NCBI RefSeq assembly: GCF_945859705.1
Contig: NC_079137.1
Location: forward strand, 79,195,150-79,259,149
Length of the DNA: 64,000 bases
Origin: Episyrphus balteatus
Lineage: Eukaryota > Arthropoda > Insecta > Diptera > Syrphidae
Direction of reading: 5' to 3'
Positions 12,362-24,624 of the stretch are shown here, piece by piece. The notes beneath the pieces are model-generated. The model worked only from the letters and a program-made list of their open reading frames with translations. It did no database searches and was not told where the DNA came from. The position numbers and the translations under genes were made by a program. Numbering within the stretch: position 1 is the stretch's first letter; each line of letters opens with the position of its first letter.

Positions 12362-13158
12362 TGAATCGTTTATTTCAGAAACAGCATAAGTCCATGAGCA
12401 CTAACTTTTCAGGAGCAACAAAAAACTGTTTTTTATGTAAAAACTCCAGAACACTTCAAATTTAGAGTATGCCGAGTTATAATCTAGCTAAAGACGCATT
12501 TAAAAACCTTAAAAATATAAACCTTTTTTCAAGTCTTAGCGGGTTTTAAAGTCTTTAAAGTCGCTGGACTTACATTATGTCGTTTCTGAAATAAACGAAT
12601 TTTTGTCGGTAAAACTTTTGTTTTCATCTAGCTATAGTTTTTGAACCCTTCTTCTGATTTTAATGAATAAAATAGCAGTAGAAAGAGTAAATCTTTACCT
12701 CTTCATTGATGTATAATTTTAAAGCTTGCGTGTCATGATGGCTGCCAAAATAATTAAAAACTGGTAAAATGTCACATATTTAACAGTTAAAAACGCTACC
12801 ACCGCGAGAAATCTGGCTATAAAATTTGAACCCAGAGTTCAATTTTAATGAATTTAAAAGATATAGATAGAGTACCTTACCTTTTTATAGATGTATAACA
12901 AAAGGGTGTGCTTGTCAAGATTGCTGCCAAAATATCTTAAAACTGGTAAAAAGTCATGTATTTGCAGTAAAAAATGTTGTCACCGGGTGAAATATTTCCA
13001 TATATTTTGAAGCATTTTCTTTCAGTTTTCGTATTTGGGGGGGTCTGACATACTTAATTTTTTTCCAGAAGATGAATTACTATACATAAATGAGAAATCT
13101 CCAAAAAAAATTTTTTTGGGAAAAGTGGACTTATGCTGTTTCTGAAATAAACGATTCA
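12362..13158. mobile_element. Element bounded by a perfect 32-bp inverted repeat
   Basis: The 32 bp at 12362-12393 (TGAATCGTTTATTTCAGAAA and on to AAGTCC) recur exactly inverted at 13127-13158. A third, partial copy of the GTTTCTGAAATAAACGA block lies at about 12580. Inside are two to three degenerate units of ~180 bp (from about 12600 to 13020), each with TTTTAATGAAT, ATGTATAA, GCTGCCAAAATA and AAAACTGGTAAAA in the same order. There is no transposase frame. It is likely a non-autonomous element; the family and exact ends are unknown. Confidence 0.65.
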
Positions 13159-14079
13159 AATGTGGAAAAAATTGATTGAAAGTTTACGACATTTTTAATT
13201 TAATACAAAATTTTATAAGTGGTTTTCATAAACCTTGTACGGTAAATTTTCCATTTTTCAACGAGGAAAAGTCAAAAAAAGGACGAGATTTTATATATAA
13301 TATGACGTATGGCGAAACAGAACTTGGTAGTTAAATAGTTTTTGGTGATTCCCTAAAGGACAGATTGAAATTTTTTTTAGGGCCAAAACTTACGGTATCT
13401 GCCATTTAACGTAAAAAGAAAAGATAATTTTTTTTGTAATGTCCCTAACGATTTTGATTAAAATTTTTAAACATTTAAACATAAGATCCAACTTTTGAAG
13501 TAAAAAAAATATTTTTTTGTACCGTTATTAACGGTCGCTGCCATAGAAGACGGTTTTTTTGGTTTATGAATATCTCGTACAAAACTAACCCGATTTCAAC
13601 GAAAATTTGTATACAAAAGCGTTTAGGTCAAGGTAATATTAAAATTTTAGAAAATTTTCCAAAAAAATATTTTTGGATTTTTAAAAAAATATTTGAAAAT
13701 TTTTTTTTTTTTGAAGAATCAATTTTTTGAAAATAGGTCAATGAAATATTTTCAAATATGATCGTTTCTATGTGTAATTAAGTTATTTCTTCAAAATTGC
13801 TCACCACCTTTTTTTTTTGAAAAATGTTAGAAAATTTTTATATACATATAAAAAATATTTTTTTAAAAAAACGGCTCTAACGATTTTCGAATTTTGTTTC
13901 CAAAAAGAGATTTTTTTACTACTTTGAAATTCTTTTAAAATATCAAATTTTCCATAATTTTGTTAAATAAAAAGCTTTGACATAGAGTAACTTTTACCAT
14001 AAGAGCAAGTACGTGCGACCCCAGTCGTGCATTTTATTTTAATTTAATTCGATCGGTCTGGAAAAAAATTTAATTTTTC
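13159..14079. other. Non-coding, T-rich repeat-like DNA
   Basis: Homopolymer-rich sequence with phrases such as ATATCTCGTACAAAAC and AACGATTTTCGAATTTTG that look like worn dispersed repeats. No coding region recognised. Confidence 0.5.
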
Positions 14080-14850
14080 TGGCGCCCGGGTAAGAATATC
14101 CTCAAATTGTAGGTATACGTTTGTTGTGTACCAAAATCCAAATATTGTTTACATTTTTGGATCAAATTTTAAGGGCAAAAGACAGTCTTTGTAGTTATAA
14201 AAAAAATGTCTCCTAAAATTGCGCCCGAGCGAAAACTAACTATGATCGCTATGATCAATGCAAGTAACTCTCCACAGACGGATCACCATCAACACAAAGT
14301 AGTTATCTAGAATATAAACACGCAGCAGACATTTTTGCAAGATTTTATTTCTTTAAATAAAAGAAAAAACAGCTTTGTTACAAATAAAATTTCAAAAACT
14401 GGCTCCCGAGCAGATAAATTTGACTTTTACATTTATTTAAAATGCAATTTATTTAAACCCCTAATCATAAAAATACGAAACAAACAAGAACTGTGCTCCC
14501 AAGAAAAAGTTTACTTTAGCATATTAAATGGCTCCCAATATAGTTGCCTTGTTCTACAAAATATTGAAATATAGAATTCCAACCCTTTGTTGATATGAAA
14601 GTTGTTAAAACACCTTTGAAAAGGTAGTTCTTATGATCGATGCTGGTTTATTTTTCTATGATTTTATCGATCGAACAGAAAATTTATTTGAAAATGGCGC
14701 CCGAGCAAGGCTTTTTTTAATCATATAATTTTATTTTTGTGACCCAGGTTTCAGAAAATGTTAGTTACAATCATCATAAGTATAAGTTTGCTGACATAAG
14801 CCTTAAAATACTTATATTAAAAATGATATCAGTAAATGGCACCCGGGAAC
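14080..14850 (+). repeat. Six spaced TGGCGCCCG-like motifs
   Basis: Variants of TGGCGCCCGAGCA occur at 14080 (TGGCGCCCGGG), 14220 (TGCGCCCGAGCG), 14400 (TGGCTCCCGAGC), 14529 (TGGCTCCC), 14695 (TGGCGCCCGAGCAAGG) and 14837 (TGGCACCCGGG), all in the same orientation. Spacings are 140, 180, 129, 166 and 142 bp. Most are preceded by an A-rich run. The DNA between motifs is not obviously repeated. The best copy matches 14 of 18 positions of the site complementary to an insect-type tRNA-Lys(TTT) 3' end, as recalled. It may be a heavily decayed tandem array. Confidence 0.6.
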
Positions 14851-17715
14851 TCTATATAAGTTAAAATTTACACCAACCGTGTTTATTAAATATTTAAAGT
14901 CATTTTGTATCGGGTCTCTTCGACAAGCTTCACATAAGTGAAACTTACTCGATTTTAAAACTGTCTCAGTCATTTGCATAACAGGTGTTCAGCGATTCCA
15001 ATAATTGACAAATATTTTTTAACAGTACTGTTTAAAAAAAAAAATATCCATCCGTATGTGTAAAACGTCAACCTTCAATAAAAAAAAAAAGTAAGAAAAA
15101 ATAAAGGGAGAATCCCATCAAGAATGACCACTCACCCAAATCTCCTTTAAATTTTATCCCAAACGGTTCCAATATACTGAAAAAAAAACCCTACAGAGAC
15201 GATCTCCTCAAGAGCCATATATACCTACAGGCAACACACAACACGTATAGAATGAAAATAAAAACAAAATCCTTTTTTTTTTTTGGTTTCTTGTTGTATA
15301 CGACGAGTATCCTTTTTAAAGTGTAGATATTCGATTCGCATGAAAGATTACCACACACAACAACAACAAGAAACAAAACCAAACCAAAAAGGGACAACAT
15401 TGCAAAGATGAAAAAAAAAGTAAGGAAAAAACTGAAAAAACTGGAAAAACGTTTCTCCTGTCAACTGATAGAATAAAATACTGCTGCCATCTATGGGTGA
15501 CTTTTTTTCTCTCTCTCTTCTCGAATAAATAATGAATTCGCATTGTTTAAGGCTAAATAACAGAACAAAGAAAAAACTATATCAACACAAAAGGATACAG
15601 GAAGGATTCATTTCCGGAAAATCCAATAGAATACGAGAGAGTGTAGAACAAAAATGATGGTGATACTTTTCATTCGCCACTATGTTCCTTCATCGTTGAA
15701 AAGAAGGCTCTTCCAACATTTATAGGATTTTTTCTTCTCTCAAATCAAATGAAAAGGTATCCGAATGGCACTAAAGTTTACTTGAGGCTTGAAGCCAAAC
15801 AACGCTCAAGGTGTCAGGAACACAAGTAGAGGAGCTTTCTTTTGTATAAATGTGTTTTTCAGGAAGGTCTTGAGTTCTTCGACCCTTGAAAAAGAATGAA
15901 AGAAAAGCGCCCTCTGTCGTGTGTCGTCTGTTTACTTTCATTAACGGTAACTATACAAGCAAGGCAGGTCTATAAGCTCATCATCATCTTCATTGCCTGT
16001 GGGGAAACTATACTTTTTTGCTAGCGCTGGCTGACAGACCTCGTACAAGTGTATACGTGTTTTAATTAGATTCTGAATTACATTCGCCGGAATGAAGATG
16101 GAGAAAATAATATAGCCAAAGAAATGAAAAGACATCAGAGAGTCCTTCTTATGGTCCTATTGCACATTATACTTTTTCTATATAAAGACGCTTACATGTG
16201 TGCTGTATGTTCCCATTCATGAGATGCTTTTCTCTACTTATTTCCTCCAGCAACCATCCATCTAAAAGGAATATTAACAAGCATCACCATTAAATTCCTT
16301 TAGCCCTCCGTCCCCCGTCCTCATCGTCCTCGCCGCCACTGTTCCATGTCGTTGTGGTGATCCTCGTGTATAGTGTAAGTACAATTTTGTAACATAAAAG
16401 GAGCAACGTTCCAATTTATAGCGGAGCTAAAGTGACGGTGAGAGGGCGCTGCTGGCAGGGTGACGGACAGAAAGAGAACGAACGGAAACAAGGATAGTTG
16501 TTTGCTTTTGGTAGCAAAAATGTGTGATTGTAGAATCTAGAATAAGTAGAAGAAGAGGATGATGATGAGTGAACATTGAAACACTCTCGTAAGAGTCGTT
16601 CAGCTAAGGCGCATATAAAAATGCGTCCTCTTCAACTACTTCTACAACATATCTACTATAGAGTTGCCAACTTAAAATGAGAAAAAAACATATTCCTTTA
16701 GCATTCACTTCGTCGTTTTTTCTATAGAAATTCAGCAGCAGGGTTTATTATTTGGAATGATATATCCGCAACAGTGAAGATGGAAATAAAATTGATTGAT
16801 CATTAAATGAGTATCCGGCTCGAAGGACCAAAATTTTTTTTTTTCTTTCTTTCTTTCTTTCATTGTTCGTTGGATACTTATGTGTGTTGTGGAATAGAAT
16901 TATGCATTCAAGTTGTAGTTTCTATCGAAAGTGGTTTTTATTGTCATTCTTGTTTTGGGGAACATGAACCAAAAATGAAGTCATTAAGTTGGTTTATGGA
17001 GCCTAAAAATAGTTAGAAATATTATTATCATCAAATGAAAAAGGAAATGAATTCGAGTGTTAAGTAGCTTAACTTATCTTAGAATTGGCTTTTGTTGAAA
17101 TTGGAAGTTAAATCATATAAATTTGACACATGAGATTTAATGGAGGTTAAAGATTTTTGATTTTATTTATTGTCAATTTGTTTTATGTTTTTTTTATTGG
17201 GAATGCAAGGTCATAAAGAGAAGGTTAGGTATTTATTGATTCTTTGCGAATTGATAGTAAGTGATATGAATCAAGAAGTAAAAAAAAGGACAAGTTTTCA
17301 ATTAAAGTTGGGAAATTAAATCGATTAATGTTTGAGGTTTAAGCTACCTTTAGTTTTGTAAGATACATAATTGTCGATTTTGGTAAAAGTTGAATTCAAT
17401 TTTATTTAAAAAAGTATGATTTTTATTTGGGAAACGTTTAGAACTAAAGTTTAGAGGATATTTGATTCACAATTTTATTAATTTTAGTTCAACGATTTTT
17501 TCCCACTTAATTCAATCACAACACAAGACTACTTAAAAACTCCGTAAGATCTTGAAATCATGTTCGAAGAGATGGCAACAGTACTATATATTAATATTAC
17601 TTTTAACAATTTACCTTAAATTTACACTTAGGATTATTTTTCCAAAATCAAAATCTCAAAAAACTATACAAAATGAAAAATTGGAGCAAATTTTTGATTT
17701 TATATATTTTATTTG
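14851..17715. other. Non-coding spacer with simple repeats
   Basis: No recognised gene. A TTTC microsatellite lies at 16840-16860, a CT-rich run at 15510-15520, and a locally GC-richer stretch at about 16300-16480 contains CCGTCCTCATCGTCCTCG. The open frames are short and lack motifs. Confidence 0.55.
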
Positions 17716-17720
17716 TTATT

Positions 17721-17796
17721 CCGGGAACCTATTCGGGGTTTTGGATTTTAGGGTTTTCGGGATTTCGGTTTTCGGGATTTTGACCCCAAAAGGATT
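17721..17796 (+). repeat. Degenerate TTTCGGGATTTTGG repeat
   Basis: Short iterations of TTTTCGGGATTT/GGGTTTTCGGG give a G-rich plus strand in an AT-rich context. About five imperfect units of 12-15 bp can be read. A local minisatellite is the simplest reading. Confidence 0.55.
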
Positions 17797-18481
17797 TTGG
17801 CAAAAGGCCACTTGACTCTCACTTCAAATCTTATAAGAAAAGACTTGTTGCATTGAGCCTTAAGAGTTTGAATTATATGGAGTACGAATAACCCTGAAAT
17901 GTCTCTAAGTGACTGTTTAAATTGCACCTGTCTGTGTCCGGTTGACAAGTATTTGGGTCTGGTTTATTTTCAGCCACATAAAAATTTTGCACTCAGTACG
18001 CTCCATTTCTCAAATTTCAAATAAGCTGTCAGTAAATTTTGTCAACAAGTTGAATTTATGACGTCACTAAAAACACTTAATCTGTCAACGCAGCGTCAAC
18101 GTTCACTGTGTTAATTTTTTGTAATTTTCTGTCAGTTTTAAGATGTCCACGTACCTACTGATATAACATAACAATCATTTCTTTCATGGTTTAAATACCA
18201 TAACGATGTTGGTAATTTATTAAAAAATTTTGATCGACCGCAAGGAAAAAGACTTTTGAATTGCTTCTGCTTATTGACATCGGACCCACATTCTGTAAGA
18301 AAACGTTTTTTTTTTGTAAATTGTTGCTGCAGTTAAGAATTAGTTTCCCCAACTAATATAAATAAAACTACCAAAATGGTGTAGTTTTCATTACAGCTGA
18401 AGCATTTTTACTTTGTTGAGACATTTCTCTAAAAAGACATTGTTTATATCCATACAGTTGCTCTATATTCAGTCTTGAACG

Positions 18482-18690
18482 CGTTTTGGACCCGTTTTGG
18501 GCGCGTTTTGGACTCGTTTTGAATGCGTTTTATATGAGTTTTGGATGCGTTTTGTTAGCGTTTTGGAACCGTTTTGGACGCGTTTTATACACATTTCGGA
18601 GGCGTTTTGGACGCATTTTATACTCATTTTGGACGCAATTTGGAGGCGTTTTGTACGCGTTTTGGACAAGTTTTGAACGCGATTTGTATT
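18482..18690 (+). repeat. 11-bp minisatellite, 19 units
   Basis: Nineteen consecutive 11-bp units of consensus CGTTTTGGACG fill 18482-18690 without a single length change, though many units carry substitutions. Since 11 is not a multiple of 3, the array reads as 11-residue repeats in each frame. Several frames on both strands are open (for example a minus-strand KRVQNxxKTxP pattern). I read these frames as by-products of the repeat, not as a gene. Confidence 0.9.
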
Positions 18691-20403
18691 TGACGATACG
18701 TTCAAAATCGGACATGAGGTTAAATTTAACAAATTCCTCGAATGGTTCCTTGGATGATCTGCTCCTTTAAAATCTATCCCCCAAAATGCTTACTTTAAAG
18801 TATAATGGGTCAAAATCATGGAGGTGGAAATTTGATGTCAAGGCGTTTTTTTTTTAAATCAAAACAACATTTAATTAGAGATTTTTTCTCATTTAAAAAT
18901 TTAAATAATAGCCACGCATTTCTTTTTTATTTAATCTAGAGAAAATTTCAAGAGAAAATCCATAGTCCGACTTTGATAACATTGTCATTTCCACATCAAT
19001 ATCTTCTCATCTAAGTATTGCATAACTACATCAACCTAAAAGTAAGAAAATGCTTCCAATTGCTGCTAACATTGACTGTAGGTGAAAGCCCTCAGTAGAA
19101 AATAATAAATCTTTGACTGATTCTTGTCAGTATTTGTTTCAATAATTACCACTTAACTTTACACTAAATTAGTTCTTTGTATACCTAACTAGTTTTTCTT
19201 AGTTAAATTTTCCATGATTGCTGTCCAATCAGTTAAAAAAACTTCCTTCTTCTTTCTCTGTAACAAGTTCCTTATTACAAGTAAGAAGTCAGCTTTGTAC
19301 GTTAACTCCTTTTTTTTTTGTAAGTATACTTAAGGGCAGCACATCTGCTTGTATTTTTCACAAGGTACTAAGCAAAAAAAGACTGCAATTATTTTTGCAT
19401 TTTTGAAATGAATCTTATGCCTCAAAGTCCAAATGAAATGAAGTGAATACTGAAAGTGTTTAATTTTTTTTTTTTTTACTAAATTTGAATAAGAAGTCAA
19501 GACATAGCTTGGTCAAGGATACCTAAACAAAAAAAAAAAGGAAGAAGAAAAAAAAAATGAAAAATTCAAATTTACATGTAGAAGCAGTCAGCAATCATTA
19601 TGCATGAATAAGATCTTAACTTACTGCACTCATTCTTTTCTTCTAAGTACTTTTTTTTAGTCCTTTTCTTCTCTGTAAATGTTTTTAATTTTTTTTTCGA
19701 GGAAGAAAAAAAAAAGAAACATAACATTATTCTTAAGATTATTTTTTCTCCAAGGATATTGCAATTAAAGTTTTCTTCTTCTTCATAAAAATTAAATAAA
19801 AAAAATAGTAGGTAGGTAAAATCTTGAGAAAACTGTCCACTTGGAAACTCTGAATGAATATGGTCGTCTTTAATATGCATGCTAACGACCATCATCATTC
19901 TTACAATATGTGTTTTAGGTACTTCATAGGAAAACACATACATAATAAAATACTTGTATGTATTCTATCTATTCCTTTATAGTGTCAAGAACAACACAAC
20001 ACGATAGCAATAGCGTATGGTGATGGATCAAGATGATGATTATTATGATGATGATGATGAAAATGACGATGCAAATAGGACCAACTCAACTAAAAATTAA
20101 AATAAGAAAGAATACAAAAAAAATATCATATCAACAAACTTAAATGAAGAACACTTTTAGCTGCCGACAAGATATGAAAGTAGGATTCTACCTACTCCTT
20201 TAAGTGTTGTTAAGTAGTCACTTTTGCCTACATAACCTCATTTCATGAGTTAGGTCCCTTCCCTACCTATATCAAAATACATTAGGGTGTTTCTTAATAT
20301 GGAGAAAATACTTCCTAAATTGGATAGAAATAATTAAAGAATTGTTAAAAATTTATTAACAAGGAAATCCATAATTCTCCAGAAAAAAATTAATGACCTC
20401 TAC
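18691..20403. other. Non-coding spacer
   Basis: AT-rich sequence with T and A runs. A GAT/ATG microsatellite lies at 20034-20062. No gene recognised; the minus-strand frame at 19572-19943 is composed largely of homopolymer-derived Lys, Phe and Ser. Confidence 0.55.
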
Positions 20404-21115
20404 ACTGAACCAAAAAGCTAAATAAAATTAATGAATTTGTACATTAAATTAATGTAAAAATTCATGGCAAATGAGCCAATGTAAAAATTCATTAAATTTA
20501 AGAATCTTTTTAAGAACAAATTCATAAGGGAAATTAATTTAAATTAAGAATAAGTTCTTAAATTTTAAGAATTCTGTTCATAAACAAATTCGAAAAGTTT
20601 TGAACATGTTTAAGAAAAGTTTCTTAGATTTTAAGAAAAATTCATACAATTGTGCCCTTAGTTATGAAAGTGGACTAAGTCACTCCCAAAAATGACATCG
20701 AGCTTAAAAATAATTATTATTTAAGGGGTAAAGTTTATTTGAAAGCAAAATCGCAGTAAATAAACTTCTTTATTGCTCCTCTAGTGATTTCATAAAAGAA
20801 ATATAATTAAATCGTTATAAGAAAATTATTATGTAAGTTTTTCTTCAAACAATGCAAAAAGTGACTTAGTCCACTTTCATAATCATGGGCACAATTATTT
20901 CTTAAATCTTTTTTTTTTTCTTCTATAATTTAAGAACAAAGTTTAAGAAAAGTTTCTTACATTTTATGATTATTTCTTAAATTTTATGATTTTTTTCATA
21001 AATTTCGTAAAAATTCAAATGAAATTTTGCTGAAAAAAATCATAAAAATTATGAATTTTTCTTAAAGTTTTATGATTGTTTTCATAAAATATAATACACT
21101 TTTCATTAAAATTTA
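20404..21115. mobile_element. Foldback-like element, ~0.7 kb
   Basis: The inner arms are TGTGCCCTTAGTTATGAAAG onward at 20651-20684 and its inverse at 20860-20893, identical at all but two or three of 34 positions, ending in GTGGACTAAGTCACT. Outward from these, both sides continue as AAGAAAAGTTTCTTA and TTAAGAA/TTCATAA repeats in opposite orientation. The outer ends (ACTGAACCAAAAAG on the left, near AAAATTTATGCAG on the right) are uncertain. This is probably a non-autonomous hairpin element. Confidence 0.6.
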
Positions 21116-21295
21116 TGCAGTTATTTATATAAATGCATATAATACATTACCATTCCAAGCCTTTAATTTGTTCCTAAAAAATTGTATTCCAAACAAACAA
21201 ACTGCAAAAGAAAACAACCCAAAATCTAAAACAAAAAAATGAAAATTGTTTTTAAAAATAAAAGAAATTATTAAGTTTAAACGTTATAAAAATGT

Positions 21296-21301
21296 TTTAT
21301 T
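21296..21301 (-). promoter_or_regulatory. AATAAA polyadenylation signal
   Basis: Minus-strand AATAAA about 42 nt beyond the stop codon of the candidate short transcript. It has the position expected for a 3' end; the motif alone is weak evidence in AT-rich DNA. Confidence 0.3.
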
Positions 21302-21342
21302 GATCACTGTCACTATAAATTTCACTATAAATTAATTTAATT

Positions 21343-21643
21343 TTACTTCTTTAATGGATGCATCATCTGGAAAGATAGAAAAAAGTTTGTATAAGTTAAA
21401 TGAATATGTAGTATTTGGTTTAAAAAATCGAAATAGCTAGAAGGTTAAATTATCTAATTCTTACCTTATTGAAATCGGCACCATTAGACTCTGGATATGA
21501 AAAAAATAAAAAATTGAATAAGTTGGGGAAAGATAAAAATATAAAGAATTTAGTACCTATGAGAAATGTTGATAATATTAAGTTAAAACAAAATTTAAAT
21601 ATTTAGAGAAATAAAATAAAATGCAACACTTACTAAATTCCAT
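21343..21643 (-). CDS. Candidate three-exon micropeptide transcript
   Basis: Not a recognised gene. On the minus strand, an ATG in good context (AAAACATGG, 21643-21641) opens a frame that reaches a perfect donor GTAAGT after 21634. A 26-nt exon (21490-21465) lies between a strong acceptor (TTCATATCCAG) and a donor GTAAG. A third exon starts at 21366 after TTTTTTCTATCTTTCCAG. Joining the three gives a continuous frame of 19 residues, MEFKSNGADFNKMMHPLKK, with stop TAA at 21345-21343 and an AATAAA poly(A) signal at 21301-21296. Introns would be 143 and 98 nt. The frame is closed upstream by TGA. Consistent splice signals, frame and poly(A) signal support a spliced transcript, but 19 codons is little coding evidence, and it could be a non-coding RNA or chance. 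Confidence 0.3.
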
Positions 21644-21759
21644 GTTTTGCTTTAGTTTGCAATGACAATTTCAATTGTACAGGATTTGTTGAGAATCGCC
21701 TTTAATATGGTTTTTATTTTGTGTTGATTTTTCCCCCTTTGCCGGTCCAAAGTTGAAGA

Positions 21760-24624
21760 TTACGTACGTGCCTCCATATTTCACAAAAATATCAAATTAC
21801 GATTTTTAATTTTAAAATATGCACCTATAACAAAAAAAAAAGAATATATATTTAATAAATAAAAGAAAGCAATTTTTAACATTATATGTTTTTATACTTA
21901 TCTGAGTATATGGGAAAGAGGCAACAGGAACCAACAATATTTTACACTTTTGCAATGTACTTCTACTCTTCAAAATTGTCTACGTGGTTAAAATGCTTAA
22001 CACTATAAACAATATCGTCTTTTATTCACAAACTTTTATAACTTGTTTCGGCAACGAGCGTCCACTTTGAATATCAGATTTGAAATTTAATCCTCAAAGA
22101 AATCTTTCTAAGGCATAGATTCAGAACAACAGTTATTATTTTCTAGATTGATGAAAAAGTACATATGTGTGATGATGCCATCCTCAACTATGTACTGGTT
22201 AAAGCTTTAACGATTATTAATTCAAATTTTCCACTTTCACACCGTTATTCCCTCCCGCTCATACACACACTCTTCCACACACAACATAAAATGCCAGATG
22301 GTGGGATGTTTTGTCACACAAGAATGTGGGACACAACCCATAAGATAAGTATCTGGGTTATGTGTACACATGCAAAGTCCCAGTTATCCTTATAAACTTG
22401 CTTATAAACGAACTTGCCCCAAGTTTTTTGAGAAGAGTTTTGTTCTATTTAAACTTAATATTGTTGTTGGTAATAACCTTACCCCCATTTTTTGTACAAA
22501 TTTATTAATCCTATTACCCTTGGGGTAGTATATTGAAGGGGATGGGTCCTGGGAGTTTGACAGTTGCGGATATACACAAAATCAAAAGTCGAACGAAATA
22601 TAAAGAATTTATCATTGAATTGTAAAAAATATTTCACATGCTGTCTCTCCGAAATTACGAACCAATGCATTCCAATACCCGAATCAGAACTATACATAAC
22701 CAACAAACCGCACCCAGGACATAAAGTTTCGCAGAGGAATGAATTTTATATATATTTTACTAACTGGAAAGGATTGATTGAGCGGAAGATTGCTTGGCCG
22801 AGCGAATAAATGCAAAATTTTGCAATGAAATTCTTGTTTTTTAAATGATTGCATCCTGGAACGACTGACGACATGACGGTTGCGGGCGCCACAATGCGGC
22901 GATGATGCGTATCTCAGTATCGTGTTTTGTGTATAGAGTTGTTCGAGGCTAGATCGATGGATGGACAGATGCCATGTCGAAACCATTCGCCCTCAATTAT
23001 ATCACATTTTTCGTCCTTTCACGTCCTGGCTCCTCTCTCTATTGTGTGGTAGAAATCCGATTCGAGTCCTTTCTCTGTGTGTTCTGTTGTGTGTTCGAAA
23101 GGAAAAGATGAACGATTAATTTTTATCAAAGCTAATGTGCTATTTGAGGCATATAAATGAATGGCCCAATGTTTTTTTGGATTTTCAGTCATCCGTTTTG
23201 CGGGGAAAATATTGGGTCTTCTGGCATTGGAACGTGTTTATTATTGCCCCCGAAATAAAATAATGTGTTTTGGGGAGGGTTCTTTTTTCTTTGTTTTGAT
23301 TTTGGTTAAATGTCTGTATATGTTAGGCAAAGCTATCTATCAGCCCCATGCACGTGAAGGTCCTCCATCAATTGACAGACAGAGACGAGGAAAGTTTGAA
23401 TTTGAATGGAATTTATGACGCGTTCAATTCCATTAACCCTTTTTTTTTTAAGTCCATTTGCGTGTTTGTCTAGAGGAAGTTTGTTTTTTCCTAAAATTGG
23501 GACTCAAATGGCTTTACCATTGAATTTGGTCCTTCTCTGCCGGAGAACGAACACATAACTGGGTTTAAGTTCTGTTTGTTTTTGTGTAAACCTCATAATC
23601 ACCACCTTGGGATCAATGGATTTTGATCTTCTTGAGAATTTTTTTTTTTTTTTGAGGTCAGTGTTTCTGGGGATTATTTTTTGGGTTCCACACATAACAA
23701 GGGTGCTGTTGTAGCTGGGGTTTAAATATATAAATTATAATCAGGGAGAAAGGGACAAAAGGGTGAATATTATAGATATTTTGCTTTGTTTGTTGTTGTT
23801 GGGTGTCTTGACTATTTCCGGATCCTTTTTTTTTTTTTGTTTTTGGTGGGTTTTTAGTTCAAACGAAAGAGAAGGATGAGAAGAGTGATTTGTGGTCTAT
23901 AAAATACTCAGTTCAGTAGATTACATTATTCAAAGTCAGATAAGTTGTTGCAGAAGTTATTAAGCTAAAGTGCTACTGAGGTTATAATATATTTGGGGAT
24001 TTATAGCTTTTTTATTGGAATATTTATTTTATTTTTATACATTTTTCTTGCTTTTTTTTTTTTCTTTCTGGTTATGTCTTGTCTTGTAGTAACATTTTTT
24101 TTTTAAGAAGAAGATTTTACTGGGAAAATTGAAATTTATTATATCTTTAGCTAAGAGGTAAATTTGTTTGCATTTTGTTTAAGAAAAAAAAAAAGGGATC
24201 TTTTGTGGACAGTTAATGCAATTAATCATAAACGTAGAATGGGCATTTGAAATTTATATTTATTTAGAGGTTGTTTTTATGGTTTATCAAATTAATTATT
24301 CTCACCTTTCAGTTAATTAAATTGTGGAGGTTAAAATTTTTGGTAGAAGAATAAATATTTATCTTTTGGGATATTGGTGAACTGGTTTTAATCTTGATGA
24401 AGAAGGGAGTTAATTATTTTAATGAGAGTTGGTGGTTTTATAGATTCAAATCAACTAAGCGAAGCAATGTTTCAATAACTAAGCTAAATGAATGAATATA
24501 GTATTTAGCATAAATTCAATCATATTTTTAGATTTTGAGTAATAAATTAGTGTATTTAAGATGGAAGTAATCTTGGCAAAAAACTATGCAAAAATTCGCA
24601 TACTTTTAGGTGGTCTTTTTCTCT
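21760..24624. other. Non-coding spacer, no gene recognised
   Basis: The short open frames around 22165-22990 and 23161-23418 have no motif I know. A slightly GC-richer patch at 22855-22960 contains GACTGACGACATGACGG and GCGGGCGCCAC. T-runs lie at 23639-23655 and 23826-23840. No RNA gene seen. Confidence 0.55.

Noticed and set aside
18469..18770. Repeat proteins on both strands over the 11-bp minisatellite
   Set aside because: Both strands and several frames are open at once, as expected from an indel-free repeat, so none is favoured as coding.
19572..19943. 123-codon minus-strand frame
   Set aside because: Composed largely of Lys, Phe and Ser from A/T runs; no motif.
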